Numbered from the stretch's first letter, positions 8,783 through 18,186 are shown. The stretch is DNA of 48,495 bases from Pirellula sp. (GCA_021299695.1 JAJTEK010000047.1:1-48495), one strand, 5' to 3'. Notes: generated from the sequence alone by a model not told the origin. Program-made: numbers and translations.

Positions 8783-8847
8783 CTAGATGGAAATAGGGCG
8801 GATTTTCCTCCGAGGCTTGAGGCGATTGACGATTTTTCCACCCTCAA

Positions 8848-8890
8848 CACCTGGGTTGGCTGCATGTAGCATCGATGCAGCTCCCGGGTG
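8848..8890 (+). promoter_or_regulatory. Stem-loop in the leader of the NusG-like gene
   Basis: A strong two-part hairpin: CACCTGGG (8848-8855) pairs with CCCGGGTG (8883-8890) with one G-T wobble, and GCTGCAT (8859-8865) pairs with ATGCAGC (8875-8881), leaving a 9-base loop. No T-run follows. It sits about 86 bases before the NusG-like start and could lie in the mRNA leader. The rest of the gap shows no other feature I can name. Confidence 0.5.
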
Positions 8891-8976
8891 AAATATTCGA
8901 AAGGGTTTCAAAACGGCAATAGGCTCGGTACGATGGAGGCATTAGGAAGACGCCCATATTTGACGTCACTGTGGAG

Positions 8977-9552
8977 ATGTGTGGTTCTATGCCGCTTCTA
9001 AAGCAAGAACAGGATATTTACCCGGAGAATCTTTTCGAGTCGCTCGAGGCGATATCCTCGGAGGCAGGGAAGCGATGGTGGGCGATGCAGACGTTGCCCA
9101 GGTGCGAAAAGAAACTCATGAGGCAGTTGCTCGAGAGCCAAGTGCCTTATTACGGTCCTGTCATCGAGCGCCGGTATCGCAGTCCGCAGGGCCGCTTGCG
9201 CTCGTCGTTTGTCCCGTTGTTTTCCAATTACGTTTTTGTATTTGGAAATGAGGAGATGCGGTACAAAGCCTTTTCGACCGGTTCGGTCAGCAAGTGCATA
9301 AAGGTCGTCGAGACCGAGCAATTCGTCGAAGACATCACTCGGATCTACAGGGCCGTACAGACGGGCGAACCGGTGTTCCCGGAAACGAAGCTTGAGCCTG
9401 GCGATCCGGTACGGGTCAAATCCGGTCCTTTCAAAGGATTCGAGGGGACGGTCATCCGTCGCGAGCATGAAGTCCGCTTGTTGATCACGGTTCGGTGCAT
9501 GGGGCAGGGGATCAGCGTTCAGATTCTCGATTGCCAGGTCGATGCGCTTTGA
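8977..9552 (+). CDS. NusG-family specialised antiterminator (RfaH/UpxY-like)
   Basis: About 191 residues from the ATG at 8977; an in-frame GTG at 8971 and ATG at 8989 are alternatives. The NGN domain spans roughly residues 25-130, with WWAMQTLPRCEKKLMRQL replacing the usual WYxxxxxxxxE start and SFVPLFSNYVFVFG in the RNA polymerase-contacting region. The KOW motif follows: LEPGDPVRVKSGPFKGFEG. NusG paralogs of this size bind elongating polymerase and usually control long polysaccharide or secondary-metabolite operons. Here no such operon follows: the next gene is on the opposite strand 12 bases away. So it either acts in trans like RfaH or is an orphan. It is too divergent to be the housekeeping NusG. 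Confidence 0.85.
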   Translation: MCGSMPLLKQEQDIYPENLFESLEAISSEAGKRWWAMQTLPRCEKKLMRQLLESQVPYYGPVIERRYRSPQGRLRSSFVPLFSNYVFVFGNEEMRYKAFSTGSVSKCIKVVETEQFVEDITRIYRAVQTGEPVFPETKLEPGDPVRVKSGPFKGFEGTVIRREHEVRLLITVRCMGQGISVQILDCQVDAL

Positions 9553-9564
9553 GAGGTTTTGGAT

Positions 9565-10827
9565 CTAACGTAATCCATCGTTTCGATTCGACGATCTTAA
9601 GGGTTGAATCATCAGAGCCAGGAGCAGTCCAACGAGGGCCACACCGAGGGCCGAGATCCAAAGAGGAGTCCAGGGCTGCAAGGAGGTCATCGGGAGGATG
9701 AAACGATTCAGCAGAGCCGAGGTCCATTGCGAACAGAAGACCCCGAGGGCTTGAGCAAGGGCGATGGTCGCCAGTCCTGAAATCTGAGGACGGATCGCGT
9801 GCGCGTTCTCGTTGCAAGCGACTTGGAATGGGCAGTTGAGCGCCATGGCGATGGCCAGAGCCCCGAAGATTGGCCAGCCTGCTTGGGCCAGCAAGCAGCC
9901 GATCAGAAGGACCAGCCATCCGAGTGGGCCGACAAAGAGAAGTCGTTTACGAATGTTTGGAAGGAATGGCAATCCGAGCAAAAGAGCTGTTTCCAGGAGG
10001 ATTGTCAGGGCAAACAAATAGTAGCCAGTATCCCCGTAGGTTCTTGTCAAGAATTCGTGCGAATAGAGTCCGAAGGCAGCTTCACAAAACGCCGTCAGAG
10101 CCACCAGGAGGATCAAGGCTCTCCAACGCCAGGATTGGGATTTTGGGCTCTGGCCCGCCGATGCGGTTCGAGCTGTTCGAAGCGGCTGGTTCATGTTGGA
10201 TACCCTGAGCGAGCTGTCCTCGCAGCGATGTCGATGTGCGAGCAGGAGGCTTGCGGCGATAAACAGGCAATGAGCTACAGCGCAGCATGCAGCCAAAAAC
10301 AGATGGTAATCGATGACAGCTTGTTCATCCGAGAGCAGTGCGGCGGTGGCAAGGATTGCGACTGCATACCCGGCGCTGCCTGCGGCGCGGGCTGAGTAGG
10401 CGTGCTTGGCTAGGTTGGCCACGGCAAGGTGGTTCAGCAGGTTCATGCAGCAGGCATGTGCCGAGGCCAGAGCCAGCAGGCACACTGAGGTTTCGAGGAA
10501 CGCTGGCAGCAGGTTGGCCTGGGCCCGAGTCATCGAGAGTTGCCATCCGAGGGTGGGCTGCAAGATAGCCACGCAGATGGCCGCAAGCAGCAGTAGACGG
10601 GTTGGATGCTGCGTCCATTGACGGCGTTCGGCGAATCGGAAAAACAGGAGTGTCAGAAGTCCTGCGACGGGAATGACGCTTGCGATGATGCTAGCCGTTG
10701 CGACTGGGTGGACTTGGCGCAAGTGGGTTTGGAGAGGAAAGACGGCAAAGCCCAGCGAGAGAAAATGAAGGAAAAAAGCACCGCTGGTCTGAATCCAAAG
10801 GGCTTTGGGTGCAAAGAGGGAAATCAT
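9565..10827 (-). CDS. MFS transporter
   Basis: A 420-residue polytopic membrane protein with about twelve hydrophobic segments and a basic cytoplasmic loop in the middle (near LAHRHRCEDSSLR), the usual 6+6 layout of the major facilitator superfamily. The N-terminal WIQTSGAFFLHFLSLGFAVF and the overall pattern recall nucleoside/H+ symporters of the NupG/LacY-like branch, but I cannot assign a substrate. It is the second gene of a minus-strand pair with the secreted HExxH protein at 10842-11666. Its ATG overlaps the TGA of a five-codon minicistron (10824-10841) produced by a 14-bp tandem duplication, suggesting coupled translation. Confidence 0.85.
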   Translation of the reverse strand: MISLFAPKALWIQTSGAFFLHFLSLGFAVFPLQTHLRQVHPVATASIIASVIPVAGLLTLLFFRFAERRQWTQHPTRLLLLAAICVAILQPTLGWQLSMTRAQANLLPAFLETSVCLLALASAHACCMNLLNHLAVANLAKHAYSARAAGSAGYAVAILATAALLSDEQAVIDYHLFLAACCAVAHCLFIAASLLLAHRHRCEDSSLRVSNMNQPLRTARTASAGQSPKSQSWRWRALILLVALTAFCEAAFGLYSHEFLTRTYGDTGYYLFALTILLETALLLGLPFLPNIRKRLLFVGPLGWLVLLIGCLLAQAGWPIFGALAIAMALNCPFQVACNENAHAIRPQISGLATIALAQALGVFCSQWTSALLNRFILPMTSLQPWTPLWISALGVALVGLLLALMIQPLRSSNRNDGLR

Positions 10828-10867
10828 TCAGTAAGGTGCATTCAGTAGGGTGAATTCAGTAAGTAGT
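10826..10867. repeat. 14-bp tandem repeat at the junction of two genes
   Basis: Three near-identical 14-base units on the plus strand: ATTCAGTAAGGTGC, ATTCAGTAGGGTGA and ATTCAGTAAGTAGT. On the minus strand they place the stop of the upstream gene (TGA at 10842-10844), then an ATG directly after it that opens MHLTE, then a TGA overlapping the ATG of the MFS gene. The arrangement mirrors the duplication in front of purK. Confidence 0.8.
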
Positions 10868-11666
10868 GTTCCTTCCAGGGGGCACGACGGCAGGCCGAGG
10901 TGTAGGGATCGAGGAGTTTGGGGAATTCGAAGTCCAGTTTGCGGAGCGTATCGGGGGTGAAGAAGTCCGAGAAGAATGACTCGCGAGCGCCGATGGATTG
11001 GACCCCGTCCTTGGACTCTCGATCGAATCGGTCGTTGAGCAACTGGGTGATGCGTTCGATTTCCTTGGCGCGTTTTTCCATGAGGCTTTGAATTTGTCGT
11101 TCCATGCGGGTCGCCAACGGGGCAGGGGGTTGGTTCTCGGGAGAAGTATCGGTTGTGGGTACCGAAGGCAATTCGAATTCGATTCGAGCTCCGAGGCATT
11201 CTTTGGCGAGGATTTTCAACCTTGGATCGGTGCTGATCGAGACGTGGTCGAATTCGTGTTGGAGCAGTCGAGACTTCCAGGGTTCGGCCGGTTGGTAGGA
11301 TTTCATCAGGACCACTCGGTGCGTCCAGCCGATTTCTGCTAGTTGAATATTCGCCGTAACGGAAAGGACTGCGGGATTCGATTCGATCCGATTGACCTTG
11401 GTCAAGCGGTATCGGTAGTCATAGTGGAAGTTGAATTTGGTCAATCCTTGCTTTTTATGGGCGGCGAGTTCTTGGTCGTTGGTTTCGAAGCGGACTTGGC
11501 CCACATCGATCAGGCGTTGGATACCCGGTGGAGCCGATTCGATCCATTGGGCGAAGCGTTCGGCGTGCGGGTCTTGGGTCTGGGCGAACAGGATGGAAAA
11601 GCCCAGAGCCAGGATCGCCAGAGCCGGGGAGATCCCAAGGTAAAACTTCAGAGAGCTAGCGAGCAT
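10842..11666 (-). CDS. Secreted DUF922-like putative zinc protease
   Basis: A 274-residue protein with an N-terminal hydrophobic signal segment (about 12-29). It carries WKSRLLQHEFDHVSISTDPR, in which His137, Glu138 and His141 form an HExxH zinc-protease motif. Length, secretion and the motif's position after a beta-rich region (FNFHYDYRYRL, VLSVTANIQLAEIGW) fit the DUF922 group of predicted secreted zinc-dependent proteases. A coiled, Glu/Arg-rich helix (about 185-215) follows. No activity has been shown in the sequence; the third zinc ligand is not obvious. It is the first gene of a pair with the MFS transporter, and diverges from the topoisomerase gene at 11801. Confidence 0.6.
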   Translation of the reverse strand: MLASSLKFYLGISPALAILALGFSILFAQTQDPHAERFAQWIESAPPGIQRLIDVGQVRFETNDQELAAHKKQGLTKFNFHYDYRYRLTKVNRIESNPAVLSVTANIQLAEIGWTHRVVLMKSYQPAEPWKSRLLQHEFDHVSISTDPRLKILAKECLGARIEFELPSVPTTDTSPENQPPAPLATRMERQIQSLMEKRAKEIERITQLLNDRFDRESKDGVQSIGARESFFSDFFTPDTLRKLDFEFPKLLDPYTSACRRAPWKEHYLLNSPY

Positions 11667-11800
11667 AGGAGGCTTGGAAATAGGGGATAGAGACTTCGCT
11701 GTCGGTTGTGATTAAATCACACCAGGGGCACATGGTGCTAGTCAGGAACGGGAAAGATCAGTAAAACTTGGGTACTTGATGGACATTCATGGGGGAAAAG

Positions 11801-12964
11801 ATGGCAAAACGAGCGCGTCGAAAAGCAGCAGACGAGTCTTTGGAGGACGAGGACAAGGAGGTACCGATCAAGGGTCGGGACATCGAGACGATGGGTAAGC
11901 TTCAGCGACTTGCTACGGCCGTCGCTGAGGTCGCCAAAAAGCGGCGGGATCCTTATTTGGAGGTACCATCGCGGTCGTTGTCGAATTCGAATTACAACCG
12001 CCGCAAGCGGCTCATCGAGATGGGTGGCAAGACGAACCGTCGGGAGTTGTTCAATCTGAACCAAGCTCGGGCTTACATGCAGACGATTTTGGTTGGGAGT
12101 GGGTGTTCGCGTTTGATACGCCAAGGCAAATCGACGAGCATTCGGGGCATGTACTACATGCTCAAGCACAACATTGAGGGGACCAAGGAGAATACGTTCG
12201 AGGATCAGAGCGAATCGGATACGATCATCGAGGATTTGGAAGTCATCACCGGAGCGATGCGCGAGGAGTTGCATCTGTATGCAGAGCCTCGTGGGAACCT
12301 TGCCGGACCTTTGGTGGTCATCGACGGTGGAAATGAGTTGGATGCCTCAAAGATGGGTGCGGCAGGGTATCCGATACCGAGTATTGTCGAGCCGGATCGG
12401 GTCAAGATTAAGCGATGCGATGCGAAGTTCATCCTGCATGTGGAAAAAGGTACCGTTTGGCAACGGTTCAACGAGGACAAGTTTTGGCAGAAGCACAATT
12501 GCATCGTCTCTCACGGGGCAGGGCAGCCGGCTCGAGGAGTCCGGCGGATGCTCTATAGGCTCCACAGCGAGTACAAGTTGCCGGTGTTTTGTCTGCTCGA
12601 TAATGACCCTTGGGGATACTACATTTACTCGGTCATCAAACAAGGGTCGATCAATTTGGCCTTTGAGAGCATGCGGATGGCGATCCCCGACGCGAAGTTT
12701 ATTGGGCTTCGAAGCGGAGATTACGAGCGATGCGGTTTGAAGCAAAACGTCACGATCAAGCTTGACGACAAAGACAAGAAGCGAGCCAAGCAGATCGCAT
12801 CGTATCCATGGTTCTCCGAGAAGAAGCATTGGCAAGCGGAGATCAAGCAGATGTTGACCAACGACTTCAAGTTGGAAGTCGAGGCGCTGATCAGCCGAGA
12901 CATCAGCTATGTGACCGAAAAATATGTTCCGGAGCGTTTGCGAAACAACGACTGGCTCGATTGA
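11801..12964 (+). CDS. top6A: DNA topoisomerase VI subunit A (Spo11/Top6A family)
   Basis: About 387 residues. The ATG at 11801 follows GGGGGAAAAG and looks better than the ATG at 11789. The family makes DNA double-strand breaks through a tyrosine 5'-phosphodiester; with the ATPase subunit B it forms the A2B2 type IIB topoisomerase. The CAP domain has STSIRGMYYMLKH with the candidate catalytic tyrosine (Tyr118 or 119). The Toprim domain has FILHVEKGTVW (Glu215) and CLLDNDPWGYYIY (Asp267, Asp269) for magnesium binding. The N-terminus is a basic 25-residue tail. Subunit B is not adjacent: upstream lies a divergent secreted protein, downstream putA. Topo VI is archaeal and plant in the main and patchy in bacteria. 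Confidence 0.92.
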   Translation: MAKRARRKAADESLEDEDKEVPIKGRDIETMGKLQRLATAVAEVAKKRRDPYLEVPSRSLSNSNYNRRKRLIEMGGKTNRRELFNLNQARAYMQTILVGSGCSRLIRQGKSTSIRGMYYMLKHNIEGTKENTFEDQSESDTIIEDLEVITGAMREELHLYAEPRGNLAGPLVVIDGGNELDASKMGAAGYPIPSIVEPDRVKIKRCDAKFILHVEKGTVWQRFNEDKFWQKHNCIVSHGAGQPARGVRRMLYRLHSEYKLPVFCLLDNDPWGYYIYSVIKQGSINLAFESMRMAIPDAKFIGLRSGDYERCGLKQNVTIKLDDKDKKRAKQIASYPWFSEKKHWQAEIKQMLTNDFKLEVEALISRDISYVTEKYVPERLRNNDWLD

Positions 12965-13038
12965 CATTGCGGTGGTGAGCCGATCGAGTCGTTTTGAAAG
13001 CCAATTGGCCTACAGGCCAGGGAGGATCTCTTAGACCT

Positions 13039-16000
13039 ATGAGCGAATCGACCAGCAACCAGGCGTTGAGTCTAGAGAGTGTTCGACGGATCCTGCCTCA
13101 TGAGGACCACCAAGGAACACTCTTGCTTGATGATAAGCGGCTTGAGCAAGCAGCCATTGAGTTGGCCAAGGCGTTGCAGATACGGGCCTCGAAATTGCAG
13201 ACCCCTCAGGAGCGTCGCCAGCAGGCCGAGCTCGATCGAATGCTCGATCATCCCGAGGACAAAGCGACGCTCACTCAGATTACCGACCAGAGTTTTCGGA
13301 GCAATTCACCCGGCCGCGTGGTCGATCAGATGGTGCATATCCTGGACGTCCAGGGAGTACCGCGATTTTTCAGCATGTTCGACCAAGCATTGCTCAAGGG
13401 TTTTCAGTCCTTCGGGGAGTACCTTCCCGGGGTAGCTGTGCCGTTGGTCAAAGAGAAAATGCGCAAGGAAACGGCCAATGTGATTCTGCCGGCCGAGGAG
13501 GACAAACTGCGATGGCATTTGTCGGAGCGAACGCGCGAGGGGGTGCGGATGAACGTCAACTTCCTCGGAGAAGCGATTCTCGGCGAGCAGGAGTGCCGCA
13601 AGAGGCTCGACCGTTATTTGGCAGCACTTCAACTGCCAGAGATCGAATGTGTATCGATCAAAATATCGACGCTATATTCTCAAATCTCCGCCTTGGCTCG
13701 CGAGCATACGATCAAGATGGTATCGGACCGGCTCGAGTTGCTCTACCGTGCGGCGGCCAAGGAGAAGTTCGTCCGGCCCGATGGCACATCGGTTTCGAAG
13801 TTCGTCTATTTGGACATGGAGGAGTATCGGGACCTGAGCCTTACGGCTGAGATCTTCCAAAGGACCCTTGAGCGACCTGGTATGCAAAAGGTAAGGGCTG
13901 GGATCGCCTTGCAGGCTTACGTGCCCGATTCGGCGCTGGTCCAGGAGTCGATCACACGTTGGGCACAAGGTCGATTGAGCCGTGGGGGGGAACCGGTGAC
14001 GATTCGCATCGTCAAGGGAGCCAACATGGAGATGGAGCGTATGGAGGCATCGCTTCGCGGTTGGCCACAGGCACCCTATCGTTCGAAACTTGAGACGGAT
14101 GCAAATTACAAACGGATGCTCCGCTATGGGATGGATCCGGATCGCTTGAAAGCCGTGCAGCTTGGAGTCGCTTCGCACAATCTTTTCGATTTGGCGTATG
14201 CGATTGTTTTGTCGGTCGCCACGCGTTCGTTGGATCGGGTTCAGTTTGAGATGCTCGAGGGGATGGCCAATCATCAGCGGCGAGCGATTCTGGAGTTGTC
14301 CCAACGACTCTTGCTCTACGCTCCTGCTTGTTATCGCGAGGAGTTCATCAATGCGATCGGTTATCTGATTCGACGTTTGGATGAGAATACAGGACCGGAT
14401 AATTTTCTCCGGCATGCGTTCAAGATCCAAGTTGGCAGTTCGACGTGGCAACGCCTGGAAAACGGGTTCATCGAATCGATTCAGAGGATGGACCAAGTCC
14501 CTGTAGGGCCTCGCCGGACCCAGGACCGGAATTTGGAAACCAAAGAACCGCTTGCACCATTGAATTGGCGAAGATTTTCCAACGAGCCAGATACCGATTT
14601 TTCGCTTCCACAAAACGCCGATTGGGCCCAAAAAATCGTCCAGCGATGGATGCCAAAGTGCGATGCCAATGCGCCGGAAATTCTCGTTTCGATCCGGGAC
14701 CAGGAGCAGCAGGGCAGGGGCGTATCGTTCACCTCGAATGATCCTTCGAGGCCTGGGGTTGTCTCTGCGAGGTATTTTCAGGCCGATGAGAGTCAGTTGA
14801 AAGCGGCCTTGGATTGTCTCAAGGAAGATCCCTCGGGTTGGGGAGCGACCCGACCGCAAGAACGCTACGATATTTTGCGAAAAGTCGCCCAGGAACTGCG
14901 GATCGCTAGGGGCGAATTGATGGGTGCAGCGATCTTGGATGCTGGTCAGACGTTGTCCGAGAGTGACCCAGAGGTCAGCGAGGCGATCGATTTTGTTGAG
15001 TTCTACGCTCGGTGCGCTCTGGACCTGCAACTCCAGGCCCGAGGTGGGTTTCGTCCAGCCGGGCCCGTAGTGGTTATCAGTCCATGGAACTTCCCGATCG
15101 CCATCCCTTGTGGAGGAATCGCGGCAGCATTAGCCGCCGGAAACACAGTATTGCTCAAACCTGCAAGCGATACGGCCTTGCCAGCCTACGTCTTGTGCCA
15201 GTGTTTTTGGAGAGCGGGGGTGCCCAGAGAGGCGCTGCAGTTTGCGCCAGCCAGCGGTAGTTCGATCAGCAAGATCCTGCTTGCCGACGCCTCGATCGCT
15301 CGAGTGATCCTTACGGGAGGTACAGAAACGGCTCTTACGATTCTCGAGGCGAATCCCAGGTTGCCGTTATTTGCCGAGACAGGTGGTAAGAACGCTACGA
15401 TTGTCAGTGGTCTGAGCGATCGCGACTTGGCGATGAAGAATCTCTTGCACAGTGCATTTTCCCACGCTGGGCAGAAATGCTCTGCGACGAGTCTAGCATT
15501 GCTCGAGCAAGAGGTATTCCAGAGCAAAGAATTCCAAGAGCAATTTGCAGACGCGGTGACGAGTCTTCGTGTCGGATCTGCTTGGGATCTATCCACCAAA
15601 GTCGGTCCGTTGATCCGGCCACCTTCGGGGGATCTGCTTCGAGGATTGAAGGAACTCGAACGTGGCGAGAAGTGGTTGGTTATGCCAACCCAGCTTGGGG
15701 ATAACCCGTGTCTCTATAGCCCGGGAGTCAAATGGAACGTGCAGGCAGGTAGTTTCACCCATGGCACTGAGTTGTTTGGTCCGGTTTTAGGAGTTATGGA
15801 ATACGACCGGATCGAGAAGGCCATCGAGACTGTCAATGCGACCGGATATGGTCTGACCAGCGGTTTAGAATCGCTCGACGATCGCGAGCAGCAAGTTTGG
15901 AAAAAGAAGATTCGTGCTGGCAATTTGTATATCAATAGACCCACGACCGGGGCGGTCGTTCTGAGGCAGCCATTTGGTGGTTTAGCCAAGAGTGCCTTTG

Positions 16001-16743
16001 GTCCAGGGGTCAAGGCCGGGGGGCCGAATTACGTGACGATGATGCACCGCTGGCAGGAGCCCCAAGAGTTGCACGCAAGCCAAATTCCATCCGAGCCTCA
16101 GCATCCCTTGCTGCACAAGGTTTGGGGGAAGTTCGATGGGATTGCCAAGGAGCTATTGAGGTTCGATCCGGCGGTCGGGGGGGACTTGAGCAAACTCCGC
16201 CATGCGATTTTGGCGTACGATCGATTTGCGCGCGAGGAGATCCACCAAGAGCACGATCATTTCCGGTTGGTTGGACAAGACAATCATAGGCGGTACTTGC
16301 CTGTAAATCCGATATGCATTCGTGTTATGCCCGGGGATAGGCTCTGGGGGATTTTGGCACGGTGCGCTGCGAGCTTGGCAGTCGGGGCCAGAGCGATTGT
16401 CAGTTACGATCCCAGGATCGAGGATTCGAAGATCGAAGCCCTCGAGCGAGCGACGTTGGCCTGGGCAGGCAAGATCGAGTGGATCGAGCAATCCGAAGCG
16501 ATGCTTGGCGAGGAAATCATAGCCGGTCATCTAGCGCGATTGCGGTACGATGGTCCCGAGGAAGTACCCGAGCCGATTCGGCGTTTGGCGCCCAAGCACT
16601 ACGCCTATATCGCCGATGCGGTCGTAAGCTGTCAGGACTTAGAGCTCTTGTGGTATGTCGTCGAGCAGAGCATCTCGTTTGACTACCATCGGTATGGGAA
16701 TCTCGGACCGCGCGCCTCGGAGCCCCGGAGCCCGGTTTCCTAA
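13039..16743 (+). CDS. putA: Bifunctional proline dehydrogenase / glutamate-semialdehyde dehydrogenase
   Basis: About 1234 residues from the ATG at 13039, which has GGGAGG upstream; a TTG 45 bases earlier is less likely. It oxidises proline to glutamate in two channelled steps. The FAD-dependent PRODH barrel covers roughly residues 100-470 and ends with the signature YLIRRLDENTGPDNFLRHAF. The NAD-dependent aldehyde dehydrogenase follows (about 540-1000) with VVISPWNFPIAIPCGG, LFAETGGKN (catalytic Glu), SHAGQKCSATS (catalytic Cys) and RQPFGGLAKSAFGPG. A further 200 residues at the C-terminus match the length of PutAs with the extra ALDH-like domain. No N-terminal ribbon-helix-helix is seen, so it should not act as its own repressor. 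Confidence 0.95.
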   Translation: MSESTSNQALSLESVRRILPHEDHQGTLLLDDKRLEQAAIELAKALQIRASKLQTPQERRQQAELDRMLDHPEDKATLTQITDQSFRSNSPGRVVDQMVHILDVQGVPRFFSMFDQALLKGFQSFGEYLPGVAVPLVKEKMRKETANVILPAEEDKLRWHLSERTREGVRMNVNFLGEAILGEQECRKRLDRYLAALQLPEIECVSIKISTLYSQISALAREHTIKMVSDRLELLYRAAAKEKFVRPDGTSVSKFVYLDMEEYRDLSLTAEIFQRTLERPGMQKVRAGIALQAYVPDSALVQESITRWAQGRLSRGGEPVTIRIVKGANMEMERMEASLRGWPQAPYRSKLETDANYKRMLRYGMDPDRLKAVQLGVASHNLFDLAYAIVLSVATRSLDRVQFEMLEGMANHQRRAILELSQRLLLYAPACYREEFINAIGYLIRRLDENTGPDNFLRHAFKIQVGSSTWQRLENGFIESIQRMDQVPVGPRRTQDRNLETKEPLAPLNWRRFSNEPDTDFSLPQNADWAQKIVQRWMPKCDANAPEILVSIRDQEQQGRGVSFTSNDPSRPGVVSARYFQADESQLKAALDCLKEDPSGWGATRPQERYDILRKVAQELRIARGELMGAAILDAGQTLSESDPEVSEAIDFVEFYARCALDLQLQARGGFRPAGPVVVISPWNFPIAIPCGGIAAALAAGNTVLLKPASDTALPAYVLCQCFWRAGVPREALQFAPASGSSISKILLADASIARVILTGGTETALTILEANPRLPLFAETGGKNATIVSGLSDRDLAMKNLLHSAFSHAGQKCSATSLALLEQEVFQSKEFQEQFADAVTSLRVGSAWDLSTKVGPLIRPPSGDLLRGLKELERGEKWLVMPTQLGDNPCLYSPGVKWNVQAGSFTHGTELFGPVLGVMEYDRIEKAIETVNATGYGLTSGLESLDDREQQVWKKKIRAGNLYINRPTTGAVVLRQPFGGLAKSAFGPGVKAGGPNYVTMMHRWQEPQELHASQIPSEPQHPLLHKVWGKFDGIAKELLRFDPAVGGDLSKLRHAILAYDRFAREEIHQEHDHFRLVGQDNHRRYLPVNPICIRVMPGDRLWGILARCAASLAVGARAIVSYDPRIEDSKIEALERATLAWAGKIEWIEQSEAMLGEEIIAGHLARLRYDGPEEVPEPIRRLAPKHYAYIADAVVSCQDLELLWYVVEQSISFDYHRYGNLGPRASEPRSPVS

Positions 16744-16937
16744 GGTCCCCGAGGAATCGTCACATCCGATACTTCCAGAGAGTTTGGAAAGGTCCAACGC
16801 GTACCAGGGCAATCTTGAAAGAAGCGTAAGGCTAGGGTGTAAGCCGCAGGGCTCGTGAGTCGAGAGACAAGCACATCGGTGCTGCTAGGGGATGGCGGCT
16901 ATCGGGCACGAGTGTACCTTTTTCTCATCGAAGCCAC

Positions 16938-18149
16938 ATGCGATTCAAACGCATCGATCGAACCGTCGCACTTGGAATCGCTCTTTTGTCGAGCCAATGG
17001 AGCTATTCTCAGTCCCCTAGCAGTCAGGGGCTCGACCAAGCCAGCGTGTTGTCGAATCGCCAGCAGGAGTACGAATTGCTTGCCAGTCAGATGCGACCTT
17101 GGGAGGAGCAGAATCGATTGCTCCGTAAGGCAGTCCGATTGGTATCGCCGACAGTGGTCCATATCGAAGCGACCAAAGAGGAGCCGATTCAAGAGGTCAG
17201 TTTGGACTCTCGGCTCGAGAAATCCAGGATTCGCACCAAGCGGGTCGAGGAAGCTGGAGCTGGCGTGGTCATCGATGTTCAGGGGCGTCACTTTGTGTTG
17301 ACCAACCGGCATGTCATCCAGTCGGCCCAGATCCCCGACATCCGAGTCGAAACCTACGACGGTGTCCCTCTGCAGATTGTCAAGATCACCGAGGATCCTT
17401 CCACCGATTTGGCGGTGATCGATGTCGGTCGAAGCGATCTTGCCGCATGCCGATTGGGCGACAGCCGAACGTTGGAAGTCGGCGAACACGTATTTGCCGT
17501 CGGCAGTCCTTTTGGGTTGAACCACTCGGTGAGCTTAGGGATCGTCAGCGCCAAAGGGCGGAGAAATCTGGAGCTTGGCAATAAGTCGATAGTTTATCAA
17601 GATTTCATCCAGACCGATGCGGCGATCAATCCGGGCAACAGCGGCGGGCCTTTGATGAATCTCCGGGGGGAGGTCGTAGGGATCAACACGGCGATCGCGA
17701 GCAATTCAGGGGTCAATGAAGGGATCGGTTTTGCGATCCCGATCCAATTGGCGATGGCAGTCGCGACCCAGTTGATCGAGAAGGGGGAACTGCAGCGATC
17801 GTATCTTGGAGTGAGCGTCGAGCGGGCTTTTCATGTCGATCCTCAGTCTGGCTTGCAAAATTCTGGCTCGCAAGACTCAGGATTAACGAGCAACCGATTG
17901 CAGAGCTATCGGGCGCATGGTGCATTGGTCAAGGTGGTCAAGCCCAACAGTCCGGCCGAGTCGGCTGGTTTGCGGTACGGTGACATCATCTTGGAGTTCG
18001 ATGGGGTCGCGGTTGAAGACGACGAACATTTGGTACAGATGGTGGGTCTGACCGCATCGGGCAAGTCTGTGGAGTTGGAGGTTTTGAGGGAACGCGCCAG
18101 GGTTCGGCTCAAGGTGTGGCTGACACCGATTGCAGCGAGTCGCAATTGA
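16938..18149 (+). CDS. Periplasmic HtrA/DegP-type serine protease
   Basis: A 403-residue trypsin-like protease with an N-terminal signal peptide (cleavage near SYSQS). The triad is intact: His125 in LTNRHVI, Asp157 in STDLAVIDVG, Ser235 in NPGNSGGPL. One C-terminal PDZ domain follows (about 290-395; AHGALVKVVKPNSPAESAGL, GDIILEFDGV). A single PDZ and about 400 residues match the DegS/HhoA-like size class. It should act in protein quality control in the periplasm. It stands alone downstream of putA after a 194-base gap with no recognisable element, and upstream of the pseudopilin gene. Confidence 0.93.
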   Translation: MRFKRIDRTVALGIALLSSQWSYSQSPSSQGLDQASVLSNRQQEYELLASQMRPWEEQNRLLRKAVRLVSPTVVHIEATKEEPIQEVSLDSRLEKSRIRTKRVEEAGAGVVIDVQGRHFVLTNRHVIQSAQIPDIRVETYDGVPLQIVKITEDPSTDLAVIDVGRSDLAACRLGDSRTLEVGEHVFAVGSPFGLNHSVSLGIVSAKGRRNLELGNKSIVYQDFIQTDAAINPGNSGGPLMNLRGEVVGINTAIASNSGVNEGIGFAIPIQLAMAVATQLIEKGELQRSYLGVSVERAFHVDPQSGLQNSGSQDSGLTSNRLQSYRAHGALVKVVKPNSPAESAGLRYGDIILEFDGVAVEDDEHLVQMVGLTASGKSVELEVLRERARVRLKVWLTPIAASRN

Positions 18150-18186
18150 TGGCCTACCCACCAGGGGGGGGTAATTGGCGCCAAAA

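Noticed and set aside
13672-15030. A 452-codon open frame on the minus strand inside putA
   Set aside because: It is fully antisense to the conserved PRODH and ALDH domains, has no recognisable motif, and is explained by the codon use of putA.
16744-16937. A tRNA or small RNA between putA and the HtrA gene
   Set aside because: No cloverleaf, no T-loop consensus and no terminator could be found.
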